From Bacteroidales bacterium UBA1722 (lineage in GTDB: Bacteria; Bacteroidota; Bacteroidia; Bacteroidales; UBA932): DNA of 14,662 nt. The translations under genes were made by a program, and so were the position numbers. Below, piece after piece: positions 7,241-14,662 of the stretch. The notes beneath the pieces are model-generated. The model did no database searches and had not been told where the DNA came from. It saw only the letters and a program-made list of their open reading frames with translations. The stretch's first letter is position 1. Each line of letters starts with the position of its first letter. The stretch covers positions 1 through 14,662 of the forward strand of contig DCIQ01000080.1 in NCBI GenBank assembly GCA_002317435.1, given 5' to 3'.

Positions 7241-10069
7241 ATGCGATTGAATCTCATCTATGCCGCGACCATACTGTCAATGGTAATCACAGGCACCGAA
7301 TGTGCCGCACAGAACGTATATGTAAAGGATACTGTCATGACGACCTATCCGTTCTCCGAACCCGACCCGATTCCGGATCCGGGGAAGATATATCCGTACT
7401 GGAGATTCCGGCAGTTCTCCACCGCCGCCGAACCGCATGCCTGGACCATGGTAGTTCTGGAGAATGACTGGCTCCGTGTAAAGATATTCCCCGAAATAGG
7501 GGGCAAGGTCTGGTCCGTCTTCGACAAGACAAGCGGTCAGGAGATGTTCTATGACAATGACGCCGTGAAATTCCGCGAAATAGCCATGCGCGGTCCCTGG
7601 ACCAGCGGCGGGATAGAGTTCAACTACGGCATAATAGGTCACGCCCCCACCTGCGCCTGCCCCGTGGACTGGAGCACTGAAGTGAAAGAGGACGGAAGCG
7701 TGAGCTGTTATATAGGTGCATCGGAACTTCTCAGCCGCAGCCGGTGGACCATCGAGATAAACCTCCCCAAGGATGCGGTCTGGCTCAGGACCAGTTCCAT
7801 CTGGCACAACGGAAGTGCCGAATACCAGCCCTATTACCACTGGGCGAACTCAGGAGTCCGTACTTCAGATGACCTGATGCTCATCTACCCCGCCGAAAAT
7901 GCCATCGGTCACGCCGGAGAACTTCTTTCATACCCTCTGAACGATAAAGGCAGCGACATCCGCCATTACCGGAATCAGGCCTACGGTGCGGACAAATCGT
8001 ATCACATGGTGGGATCGCACAAACCTTTCTTCGGAGCATACTACGGCAGCGACGACTGGGGGGTGCTCCACTACTCCATGCGGGACGAGAAACTCGGACG
8101 GAAGTATTTCTGCTGGGCCCAGAGCGAGCAGGGAAGCATCTGGATAGACCTCCTCACCGACGGCAAGCCGCAGTACGTAGAGATGCAGAGCGGAAGACTG
8201 TTCAACCAGAACGTCCTCGCCTGCTCCGAAAACTCGGCATACAGACAGATTCTGTTCACTCCGTACGGCACCGACAGATGGACCGAATACTGGCTCCCCT
8301 TCCGGGGAATAGGTCCGGCGGATGACGTGAATCTGAACGCCGTGACCTCCGTCACGGAAGATGGCGGCCGGACCTGTGCCGGCATATACCCCCTCCGCAG
8401 CCTTGAGGGCGACCTCACCGTCACCGACTCCCGCGGACAAGTGCTGTTCTCCGGGCACCGGAGCCTCATCCCCGCCAGCCCCTTCACCATAAAGTTCAAG
8501 GGTGAACCCGCCGTCATTGCCGTAGGCAAAAAAATAATATGGAGAGCTGAAGAGGGCAGAACTGACCGCCCGCAGTACGGCAACGCCGATTTCGACCGGA
8601 CTTCACCCCGTGCGAAGGTGATTATGGCCAGGGATATGGTCGGGATGAAACAGTTCGCGGACGCCGAGAAACTGGCGGACGAAGTGCTCTCCACAGAACC
8701 CGGAAATATCGATGCCCTGAATCTGAAAGCGCACCTGCTCTATCGCCGGATGCGTTACGAAGAGGCCCGCACGTATTCGGACCGGGCCCTTTCCATCGAC
8801 CAGTACGACCCCGAGGCCGGGTACTTCGGAGGACTGGCGGCGACTGCGCTCGGGAAGATTCCCGAAGCGATGGACCGCCTCGAAGTGGCCGCCATCGCGA
8901 ACAGCCCGCTGCGCAGTGCGGCATACACGGAACTTGCACGTCTGCGCTTCATCTGGGGCGACTTCGACCTGGCCGCCGATTATGCCCATAAAGCCCTGAC
9001 GGGCAATGCGGACAACCTCACGGCCCTGTTCATCCTACACCGCGCGGCAGGAACCGGCACGGACGCCATCGCGGCGGCGGACCCCCTGTGCCACTTCCCG
9101 GCCGCCGAGAAAGTGCTGGACGGAAAGATGACGCCCGCGGAATTCGCCTCCACCTTCAAGTCGGAAATCCCCTGGGAAGACTATCTGGAACTTGCCGTAT
9201 TCTACGGCAGCCTCGGACTCAGAAAAGAAGCGGCCGCCATACTGGAAACTCTCCCCTCCCGGAATGCCCTCACGGTACTGTGGACAGCATATCTGAAAGA
9301 GGATGCCGGACTCATCGCCCAAGCGGAGAAATGCCCCGTCGACTTCGTGTTCCCCTACAGGAGGGAGACCGGGGCAGTGCTGGAATGGGCCCTCGGAAAA
9401 GGGGCGGGATGGAAGACAGAATATCTTGCGGCGATGTTCCTGGACCATTTCGGGTATAAGGAACGGGCCGCAGGACTGCTCACCCGGGAAGATACGGGAT
9501 ATGCCCCCTATTACGCATACAGATACAAATTCACCGGAGATATCGGGGATCTGCGCCGGGCGCAATCGCTGGAACCGGACAAATGGCTATATCTCAGGCT
9601 TCTGGCCACCAGCCTGACATCCTCGGGCCACTCTGCGGAAGCCGTGGACCTGCTGACACCGTACTATGCCGCACACCCCGACGTGATGCAGATCGGCGAT
9701 GCACTGACAGACGCCTATATAGCCGAAGGAAGATATGCGGATGCCGGGAAAATCATCGACACGATAGTCTATCTGCCTTTCGAAGGGCAGCGCGGCAGCC
9801 ACGACAAATACAGTCACATAAAACGCCATCTGGCTGCGGAGGCCATAGACTGCGGAGATCTCGACAGAGCCTCCCGTCTGGTGGAGGAATCCCTCGAATG
9901 GCCCGCCCGGCTCGGAGTCGGACGACCTTATGACGACCTGCTGGACACCTCCGTGGAGGAATGGCTGAAAAAGGAAATAGAGGCCAGAAAGAGCGGAAGC
10001 GGTCCTTTCGAACCGGTCACTCCCCGTCTGGATTCCTTCACCGATAAAGACAAGAAACTATTTAACTGA
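7241..10069 (+). CDS. Secreted DUF5107 protein with C-terminal tetratricopeptide repeats
   Basis: A 942-residue protein with an N-terminal signal peptide (residues 1 to about 23, ending near ECAAQ). Residues about 40-380 match the DUF5107 domain, a beta-rich fold thought to resemble galactose mutarotase and sugar hydrolases. Recognisable pieces are ENDWLRVKIFPEIGGKVWSV, GIEFNYGIIGHAPTCACPVDW, YHWANSGVRTSDD, KPFFGAYYGSDDWGVLHY and FTPYGTDRWTEYWLPFRGIG. From about residue 455 helical TPR units follow, interrupted and resumed to near residue 900. The closing segment, with LPFEGQRGSHDKY and PARLGVGRPYDD, is typical of full-length members. It is first in an operon, 5 bp before a GH3 gene. The family is often found with glycoside hydrolases; a role in binding or acting on glycan in the periplasm is likely, but I do not know its reaction. 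Confidence 0.88.
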   Translation: MRLNLIYAATILSMVITGTECAAQNVYVKDTVMTTYPFSEPDPIPDPGKIYPYWRFRQFSTAAEPHAWTMVVLENDWLRVKIFPEIGGKVWSVFDKTSGQEMFYDNDAVKFREIAMRGPWTSGGIEFNYGIIGHAPTCACPVDWSTEVKEDGSVSCYIGASELLSRSRWTIEINLPKDAVWLRTSSIWHNGSAEYQPYYHWANSGVRTSDDLMLIYPAENAIGHAGELLSYPLNDKGSDIRHYRNQAYGADKSYHMVGSHKPFFGAYYGSDDWGVLHYSMRDEKLGRKYFCWAQSEQGSIWIDLLTDGKPQYVEMQSGRLFNQNVLACSENSAYRQILFTPYGTDRWTEYWLPFRGIGPADDVNLNAVTSVTEDGGRTCAGIYPLRSLEGDLTVTDSRGQVLFSGHRSLIPASPFTIKFKGEPAVIAVGKKIIWRAEEGRTDRPQYGNADFDRTSPRAKVIMARDMVGMKQFADAEKLADEVLSTEPGNIDALNLKAHLLYRRMRYEEARTYSDRALSIDQYDPEAGYFGGLAATALGKIPEAMDRLEVAAIANSPLRSAAYTELARLRFIWGDFDLAADYAHKALTGNADNLTALFILHRAAGTGTDAIAAADPLCHFPAAEKVLDGKMTPAEFASTFKSEIPWEDYLELAVFYGSLGLRKEAAAILETLPSRNALTVLWTAYLKEDAGLIAQAEKCPVDFVFPYRRETGAVLEWALGKGAGWKTEYLAAMFLDHFGYKERAAGLLTREDTGYAPYYAYRYKFTGDIGDLRRAQSLEPDKWLYLRLLATSLTSSGHSAEAVDLLTPYYAAHPDVMQIGDALTDAYIAEGRYADAGKIIDTIVYLPFEGQRGSHDKYSHIKRHLAAEAIDCGDLDRASRLVEESLEWPARLGVGRPYDDLLDTSVEEWLKKEIEARKSGSGPFEPVTPRLDSFTDKDKKLFN

Positions 10070-10074
10070 ACCAT

Positions 10075-12963
10075 ATGCGACTTACACTACCACCATTCAT
10101 GCTCACACTGGCCATTCTGGTCAGCGGATGCACCTCCGAAGCGGAAAAACTCGACAATGCCTACTGCGCCTACGATGACATGATATCCTTCATAGTTCAG
10201 GGATACCAGTCCCACTGGGCCGACGGGATGACTCCCGAAACTTACGGACTGAGTACCGAATATCTGAAGGAATCCCCCCACGCAGGATTCTGCAAGACTG
10301 ACCTCGACGGAGACGGCATCGAAGACCTCATCCTCGGCGAGCAATTCCCGGAAGGGCCCACTGCCGTCTATGACCTTCTCACCATCGACAAAGACACATA
10401 CGAACTCAAGCATCTCGAACCGGCGGCTACTGGCCGGCGCTTCGCGATGGACTGGTTCGCCAGCTACGCCGTTCCGCAGGACGAACTGTGGAGAAATCAG
10501 TATGCCCCCCTTCCCGACCGTGTGGAAGACCTTCTGGGCCGTCTCACAATAGATGAGAAGATCACTCTGCTCGTCTCCACAGCCTTCTCCATCGACCGCT
10601 TCGGCATCAGGAAATACTATCACGGAAACGAAGCCCTCCACGGAATAGTCCGTCCCGGACGCTTCACCGTATTCCCCCAGGCCATCGGGATGGCTGCGAT
10701 GTGGGACCCCGAACTGCATCATCAGATAGCCACGGCGGCATCCGACGAAGCCCGTGCCCGCTGGAACGAACTCGGAGAGGGAGAATTCCAGACGGCTCAA
10801 TTCTCGGACCTCCTCACATTCTGGTCCCCCACCATCAATATGGCCCGCGACCCCCGCTGGGGAAGGACTCCCGAGACATACGGAGAGGACCCCTATCTGA
10901 CCGGAGTTCTCGGCACCGCATTCGTAAAGGGACTTCAGGGTGATGATCCGCGCTACCTGAAAGTGGTCTCCACACCCAAGCACTTCGCCGCGAACAATGA
11001 AGAGCACAACCGTATGGTATGCGATGCCGTCATCAGCGAAAAACAGCTCCGCGAATACTACCTCCAAGCCTATGAGATGTGCGTGAAGGAAGGCGGCTGC
11101 CAATCCGTAATGGCATCATACAACGCCATCAACGGAATGCCCAACTGCTGCAACAAATGGCTTCTCACCGATGTCCTGCGCGGGGACTGGGGATTCGACG
11201 GCTATGTGGTATCCGACTGTGCCGGCGTGAGCGCGCTGTACGAATGGCATCACTATGTCCCGGACAAGAAAATAGCGGCCACTCTCGCCATAAAGGCGGG
11301 TCTCGACCTCGAATGCGGGGATGATGCATATATGCAGCCCCTCAAGGAAGCATACGACGAAGGGCTGGTCACAGATGAGGACATCGACCGCGCCACCCGC
11401 AGAGTACTCACCTCCAGAATGAAACTGGGGCTCTTCGACACCAACATAGATAACCCCTATGCCCACATCGACCCTCTCACCGTAGGCTGTCAGAAGCATC
11501 AGGACATCGCACTGGAAGCCGCCAGGGAATCCATCGTCCTGCTGAAGAATGAAGGCGGTTTCCTCCCTCTGGACGAGAACAGCATCAGCTCCATCGCCGT
11601 AGTGGGAAACAATGCGGCGAACTGCGAACTCGGTGACTACAGCGGAATTCCCACCATCCAGCCGATATCGGTCCTCAGAGCCATATCCGAAAGACTTGAC
11701 GGAAAAGTCCGGGTGAATTATGCACCCTGGAGAGCCGCAGGCGACGAGACCGATTTTCTGGAAGCGAAATATTTCACTGACGGCATCAAGGCCGAATATT
11801 TCAGCGATATGGAATTCGGTGATCTCAAAACCGTAAAGCAGGAGCCCTACGTCTGGTACGAACCCGCGAACAAGGCACCCGACCCCGAAATCCCCGATGC
11901 ATTCATGTCGGCCAGATGGACAGGAACCCTCAAGCCCGAGGTTTCGGGAAAATACATCTTCAAACTCGACGTCACCGGTTCTTCCGCCAAGTTCAGCATC
12001 GACGGGAAACTCGTGTCCGAAGGAAGGACGGGATGTCAGATTCCGGTCACCCTCCAGGCCGGCAAGGAGTATGATATCCGGATAGAATATGTTCAGGAAC
12101 GTGAAACGGCTCCCCTGATGACTCTGAAATGGGCGAAGCCCGAGAATGTGGATGTCGCCGCGGGCGACGGTGTGAAACCGCATTTCCGCGAAGCTGTGGA
12201 AGCCGCCGCGAAGAGTGATGTCGTCGTCGCTGTAATGGGCATAAACAAGAACTACGAACGCGAGGGACGTGACCGCGACTTCCTGACACTGCCTCAGGAG
12301 CAGATCGAATTTCTGCAGACCATATACGAAGCCAACAGGAACGTGATTCTCGTCATAGTGGCCGGAAGTTCGATGGCGGTCAACTGGGAGAATGACCATC
12401 TCCCGGCCATCATCGACGCCTGGTACGGCGGGGAATTCGGAGGAAAGGCCATCGAAGAAGTGCTCTTCGGCGATTACAACCCTGCCGGACGTCTCCCCCT
12501 GACATTCTACAAGAGCATGGACCAGCTTCCCCCGTTCGGTGACTACGACCTCACCAAGGGACGCACCTACAAGTACTTCCGGGGAGAGCCCCTCTATCCT
12601 TTCGGCCACGGTCTGAGCTACACCACATTCGAATACTCAAATCTCCGCGTCAAGGATATGGCGGAAGGGCTTGAAGTAAGTTTCACGGTCCGGAACACCG
12701 GAGACCGGAACGGAGACGAAGTGGCCCAGGTATATGTAAAACTGAAGGACTATGAGACTGAGGGTGGCATCGCTCCCATCAAGGAGCTCAAGGGATTCAA
12801 ACGTGTCACGCTCGCCAAGGGCGAAAAACAGAAAATCAAGATAACAATCCCCCGCGGACAACTCCGGTACTGGAGCGAAAATGAGCACGCTTTCAAGATT
12901 ACGGAGGAGACTCCTTCGGTATATGTGGGAGCATCATCATCCGATATAAGACTGACACTATGA
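10075..12963 (+). CDS. GH3 family beta-glycosidase lipoprotein with PA14 insert and extra N-terminal domain
   Basis: 962 residues. A lipobox, LVSGC with Cys19, predicts lipidation. Residues about 24-120 form an extra domain with a calcium-binding-like loop, DLDGDGIEDLILG (76-88), not part of standard GH3. The GH3 barrel starts near residue 142 (LTIDEKITLL) and shows the expected HGIVRPGR, WSPTINMARDPRWGRTPETY and KHFAANNEEHNR segments. The nucleophile is Asp381 in VVSDCAG. The GH3 C-terminal domain is split by a PA14 carbohydrate-binding insert at about 566-692. The acid/base is expected at E728 or E730 in NYEREGRDRDFLTLP. The end, from YPFGHGLSYTTFEYSNLRV on, is the fibronectin-III-like domain. 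The architecture fits beta-glucosidases and beta-xylosidases that remove non-reducing-end sugars. It lies 5 bp after the DUF5107 gene and overlaps the next gene by 4 bp, so translation is probably coupled. Family sure; sugar specificity not determined. Confidence 0.95.
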   Translation: MRLTLPPFMLTLAILVSGCTSEAEKLDNAYCAYDDMISFIVQGYQSHWADGMTPETYGLSTEYLKESPHAGFCKTDLDGDGIEDLILGEQFPEGPTAVYDLLTIDKDTYELKHLEPAATGRRFAMDWFASYAVPQDELWRNQYAPLPDRVEDLLGRLTIDEKITLLVSTAFSIDRFGIRKYYHGNEALHGIVRPGRFTVFPQAIGMAAMWDPELHHQIATAASDEARARWNELGEGEFQTAQFSDLLTFWSPTINMARDPRWGRTPETYGEDPYLTGVLGTAFVKGLQGDDPRYLKVVSTPKHFAANNEEHNRMVCDAVISEKQLREYYLQAYEMCVKEGGCQSVMASYNAINGMPNCCNKWLLTDVLRGDWGFDGYVVSDCAGVSALYEWHHYVPDKKIAATLAIKAGLDLECGDDAYMQPLKEAYDEGLVTDEDIDRATRRVLTSRMKLGLFDTNIDNPYAHIDPLTVGCQKHQDIALEAARESIVLLKNEGGFLPLDENSISSIAVVGNNAANCELGDYSGIPTIQPISVLRAISERLDGKVRVNYAPWRAAGDETDFLEAKYFTDGIKAEYFSDMEFGDLKTVKQEPYVWYEPANKAPDPEIPDAFMSARWTGTLKPEVSGKYIFKLDVTGSSAKFSIDGKLVSEGRTGCQIPVTLQAGKEYDIRIEYVQERETAPLMTLKWAKPENVDVAAGDGVKPHFREAVEAAAKSDVVVAVMGINKNYEREGRDRDFLTLPQEQIEFLQTIYEANRNVILVIVAGSSMAVNWENDHLPAIIDAWYGGEFGGKAIEEVLFGDYNPAGRLPLTFYKSMDQLPPFGDYDLTKGRTYKYFRGEPLYPFGHGLSYTTFEYSNLRVKDMAEGLEVSFTVRNTGDRNGDEVAQVYVKLKDYETEGGIAPIKELKGFKRVTLAKGEKQKIKITIPRGQLRYWSENEHAFKITEETPSVYVGASSSDIRLTL

Positions 12964-14662
12964 AACGGGACATACTCCTCTATGCGACCATAGCTCTCGT
13001 CATACTGGCTTCCTGTGACCGGTCTCCCCGTCTGGAGACGGAAAGTTCACCCGGCGACCTCACCTGCAGTTCCCTGGCGGAACTGTGGGACGAGGCCGTA
13101 CCCTTGGGAAATGCCACTCTCGGTGAACTCGTATGGCAGAAGGGGGACTCACTCCGATTCTCCCTCGACCATACCGATCTGTGGGACCTGCGTCCCGTCC
13201 CCACCCTGCAGGACCCGGAACATTTCAACTGGAGATGGATTCGGGAACGTGTAGCGGAGAAGGATGCAGATGCCATAAAGGAGAAGATAGAAGACCCGTA
13301 CTCGTACGATCCGGGACCCACCAAAATCCCCTGCGCCGCACTGGAGTTTCCCGTCAGCAGTCTCGGTGAAGTGTCATCAGTGCACCTCTATGTCCGAGAT
13401 GCCATCTGCAGAGTGGACTGGAAAGGAGGAGTTTCACTGGAGACCTTCGTCGCCGCATCGGAAAACGTGGGATGGTTCAGATTCACCGGAATCGATGACC
13501 CGGATTTCCGTCCCGAACTGAAGATACCTGCCTATTCCCGTCCTTCCGACCCTTCCGAAGGAGGCCACTCGGAAATAGGTCTGATGGCTCTCGGCTATGA
13601 GTCCGGAGCGATCACTGAAGGAAAGGACAAGATTCTTTATCATCAGAAAGGCTGGGGCGATTACAGTTACGATGTCGCCGTGCAGTGGAAGCGCCGCGGA
13701 AAGACTCTTTACGGAGTATGGAGTGTAAGCACTTCGCTGGATGATGCCGACGCTGCGGAAGAAGCGCGGAAAGCTCTCGCCCGCGGTCTGGCGGAAGACT
13801 GGAAAGGCCACCTCGCCTACTGGGACACTTTCTGGGAGACGTCCTCCGTCTCCATACCGGACCCCGTACTGCAGCGCCAGTACGACAGCGAGATGTACAA
13901 GTTGGGCTCGGCAAGCAGACAGAATTCCCGCCCCATATCGCTGCAGGCAGTGTGGACGGCAGACGATGGGAATATCCCCCCCTGGAGAGGAGACTACCAC
14001 AACGACCTGAACACCCAACTCAGCTACTGGCCAGTGTACATAGGTAATCATCTCTCCGAAGGGGAGGCTTATCTGAACACCATGTGGAACCAGCAGGAGG
14101 CATTCAGGAAATACACCAAAGGCATATTCGGAGTGGACGGCATAATAGTTCCCGGAGTCACATCACTCGACGGACAGCCTATGGGAGGATGGACACAGTA
14201 CTCGATTTCCCAGAGCGTGGGAGCCTGGATATCCCAGCATTTCTATCTCCACTGGAAATACTCGGCGGATGAAGAATTTCTGCGTGATCGGGCCTATCCG
14301 TTCACCAGAGAGGTAGCGACGGCTCTGGAACAGCTCTCAGTAATCGATGCCTCCGGCCATCGCACTTTCGAGCTGAGCGCCAGTCCGGAGATTTACGACA
14401 ACACCCTGGATGCCTGGTTCCACACCATAACCAACTACGACCTTTCGCTGATGCGTTTCGCATTCAAGGCTGCAGCCGAAGAAGCCGATGCACTGGGACT
14501 CACCGAAGAATCCGGACATTGGTCCGCACTGATATCGGAACTCCCCGACTTCGACACGGAGGACGATGCCCTCACTTTCGCAAAGGGCTTTCCCTACAAC
14601 GTATCCCACCGTCATTTCTCCCACGCGATGGCCATTTTCCCTCTCGGACTGATAGACTGGAA
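12960..14662 (+). CDS. GH95-like glycoside hydrolase lipoprotein, partial
   Basis: The ATG overlaps the GH3 stop (ATGA at 12960-12963) and the frame stays open to the right edge, giving 567 residues; the C-terminus is missing. Lipobox ILASC places lipidated Cys at 19. The N-terminal beta domain opens with LWDEAVPLGNATLGELVW, as in GH95. The (alpha/alpha)6 catalytic part shows SLQAVWTADDGNIPPWRGDY, then NDLNTQLSYWP (348-358), GGWTQYSISQSVGAW, SASPE with the probable acid Glu477, and HRHFSH (550-555). Characterised GH95 enzymes are inverting alpha-L-fucosidases and alpha-L-galactosidases. The position of the first of the two catalytic asparagines (N-x-N) is Asp349 here, with the second kept as Asn351, so this is a divergent branch and its sugar may differ. 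It probably trims a terminal sugar before the GH3 enzyme acts. Confidence 0.82.
   Translation, partial: MKRDILLYATIALVILASCDRSPRLETESSPGDLTCSSLAELWDEAVPLGNATLGELVWQKGDSLRFSLDHTDLWDLRPVPTLQDPEHFNWRWIRERVAEKDADAIKEKIEDPYSYDPGPTKIPCAALEFPVSSLGEVSSVHLYVRDAICRVDWKGGVSLETFVAASENVGWFRFTGIDDPDFRPELKIPAYSRPSDPSEGGHSEIGLMALGYESGAITEGKDKILYHQKGWGDYSYDVAVQWKRRGKTLYGVWSVSTSLDDADAAEEARKALARGLAEDWKGHLAYWDTFWETSSVSIPDPVLQRQYDSEMYKLGSASRQNSRPISLQAVWTADDGNIPPWRGDYHNDLNTQLSYWPVYIGNHLSEGEAYLNTMWNQQEAFRKYTKGIFGVDGIIVPGVTSLDGQPMGGWTQYSISQSVGAWISQHFYLHWKYSADEEFLRDRAYPFTREVATALEQLSVIDASGHRTFELSASPEIYDNTLDAWFHTITNYDLSLMRFAFKAAAEEADALGLTEESGHWSALISELPDFDTEDDALTFAKGFPYNVSHRHFSHAMAIFPLGLIDW

Noticed and set aside
10087..11103. 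Minus-strand frame of 338 codons
   Set aside because: Also antisense to the GH3 gene; no motifs and no promoter or spacing that would support it.
11116..12609. Minus-strand frame of 497 codons
   Set aside because: Antisense to the GH3 gene; long only because GC-rich third positions remove stops from the complementary frame.

Overview
The window looks like a chromosomal segment from a Bacteroidota, probably a gut or rumen Bacteroidales. Three things suggest this: likely promoters match the Bacteroidota -7 box TAnnTTTG, gene starts lack clear Shine-Dalgarno sequences, and most proteins are exported carbohydrate-active proteins. The coding regions are GC-rich by eye, while the large spacer near the left end is clearly AT-richer. 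I cannot name the genus.

Left part (1-3304): on the minus strand, the first 713 residues of a MmeI/YeeA-like (type IIL) combined restriction-modification protein run off the left edge. Behind its start lies a spacer of about 1.1 kb with no intact gene. It holds a 102-bp imperfect palindrome, a possible decayed ORF (one frame of 132 codons broken by three stops), three hairpins set directly end to end, a G-tract and a strong terminator.

Middle part (3276-7071): on the minus strand, a two-gene operon encodes a Tat-exported Gfo/Idh/MocA oxidoreductase followed by a secreted protein with a HEAT-like helical region and a C-terminal DUF1080 (3-keto-disaccharide hydrolase) domain. This pairing fits the oxidative route of glycoside cleavage, in which C3 is oxidised and the glycosidic bond is then broken on the 3-keto sugar.

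Right part (7156-14662): a divergent plus-strand operon encodes a secreted DUF5107-TPR protein, a GH3 lipoprotein with an extra N-terminal domain and a PA14 insert, and a GH95-like lipoprotein cut by the right edge. The spacings are 5 bp and a 4-bp overlap. The 216-bp spacer between the two operons carries a TAnnTTTG box on each strand. Together the five genes look like one divergent glycan-use locus that combines ordinary hydrolases (GH3, GH95-like) with a keto-sugar cleavage pair. No SusC/SusD pair, transporter or regulator is visible in the window.
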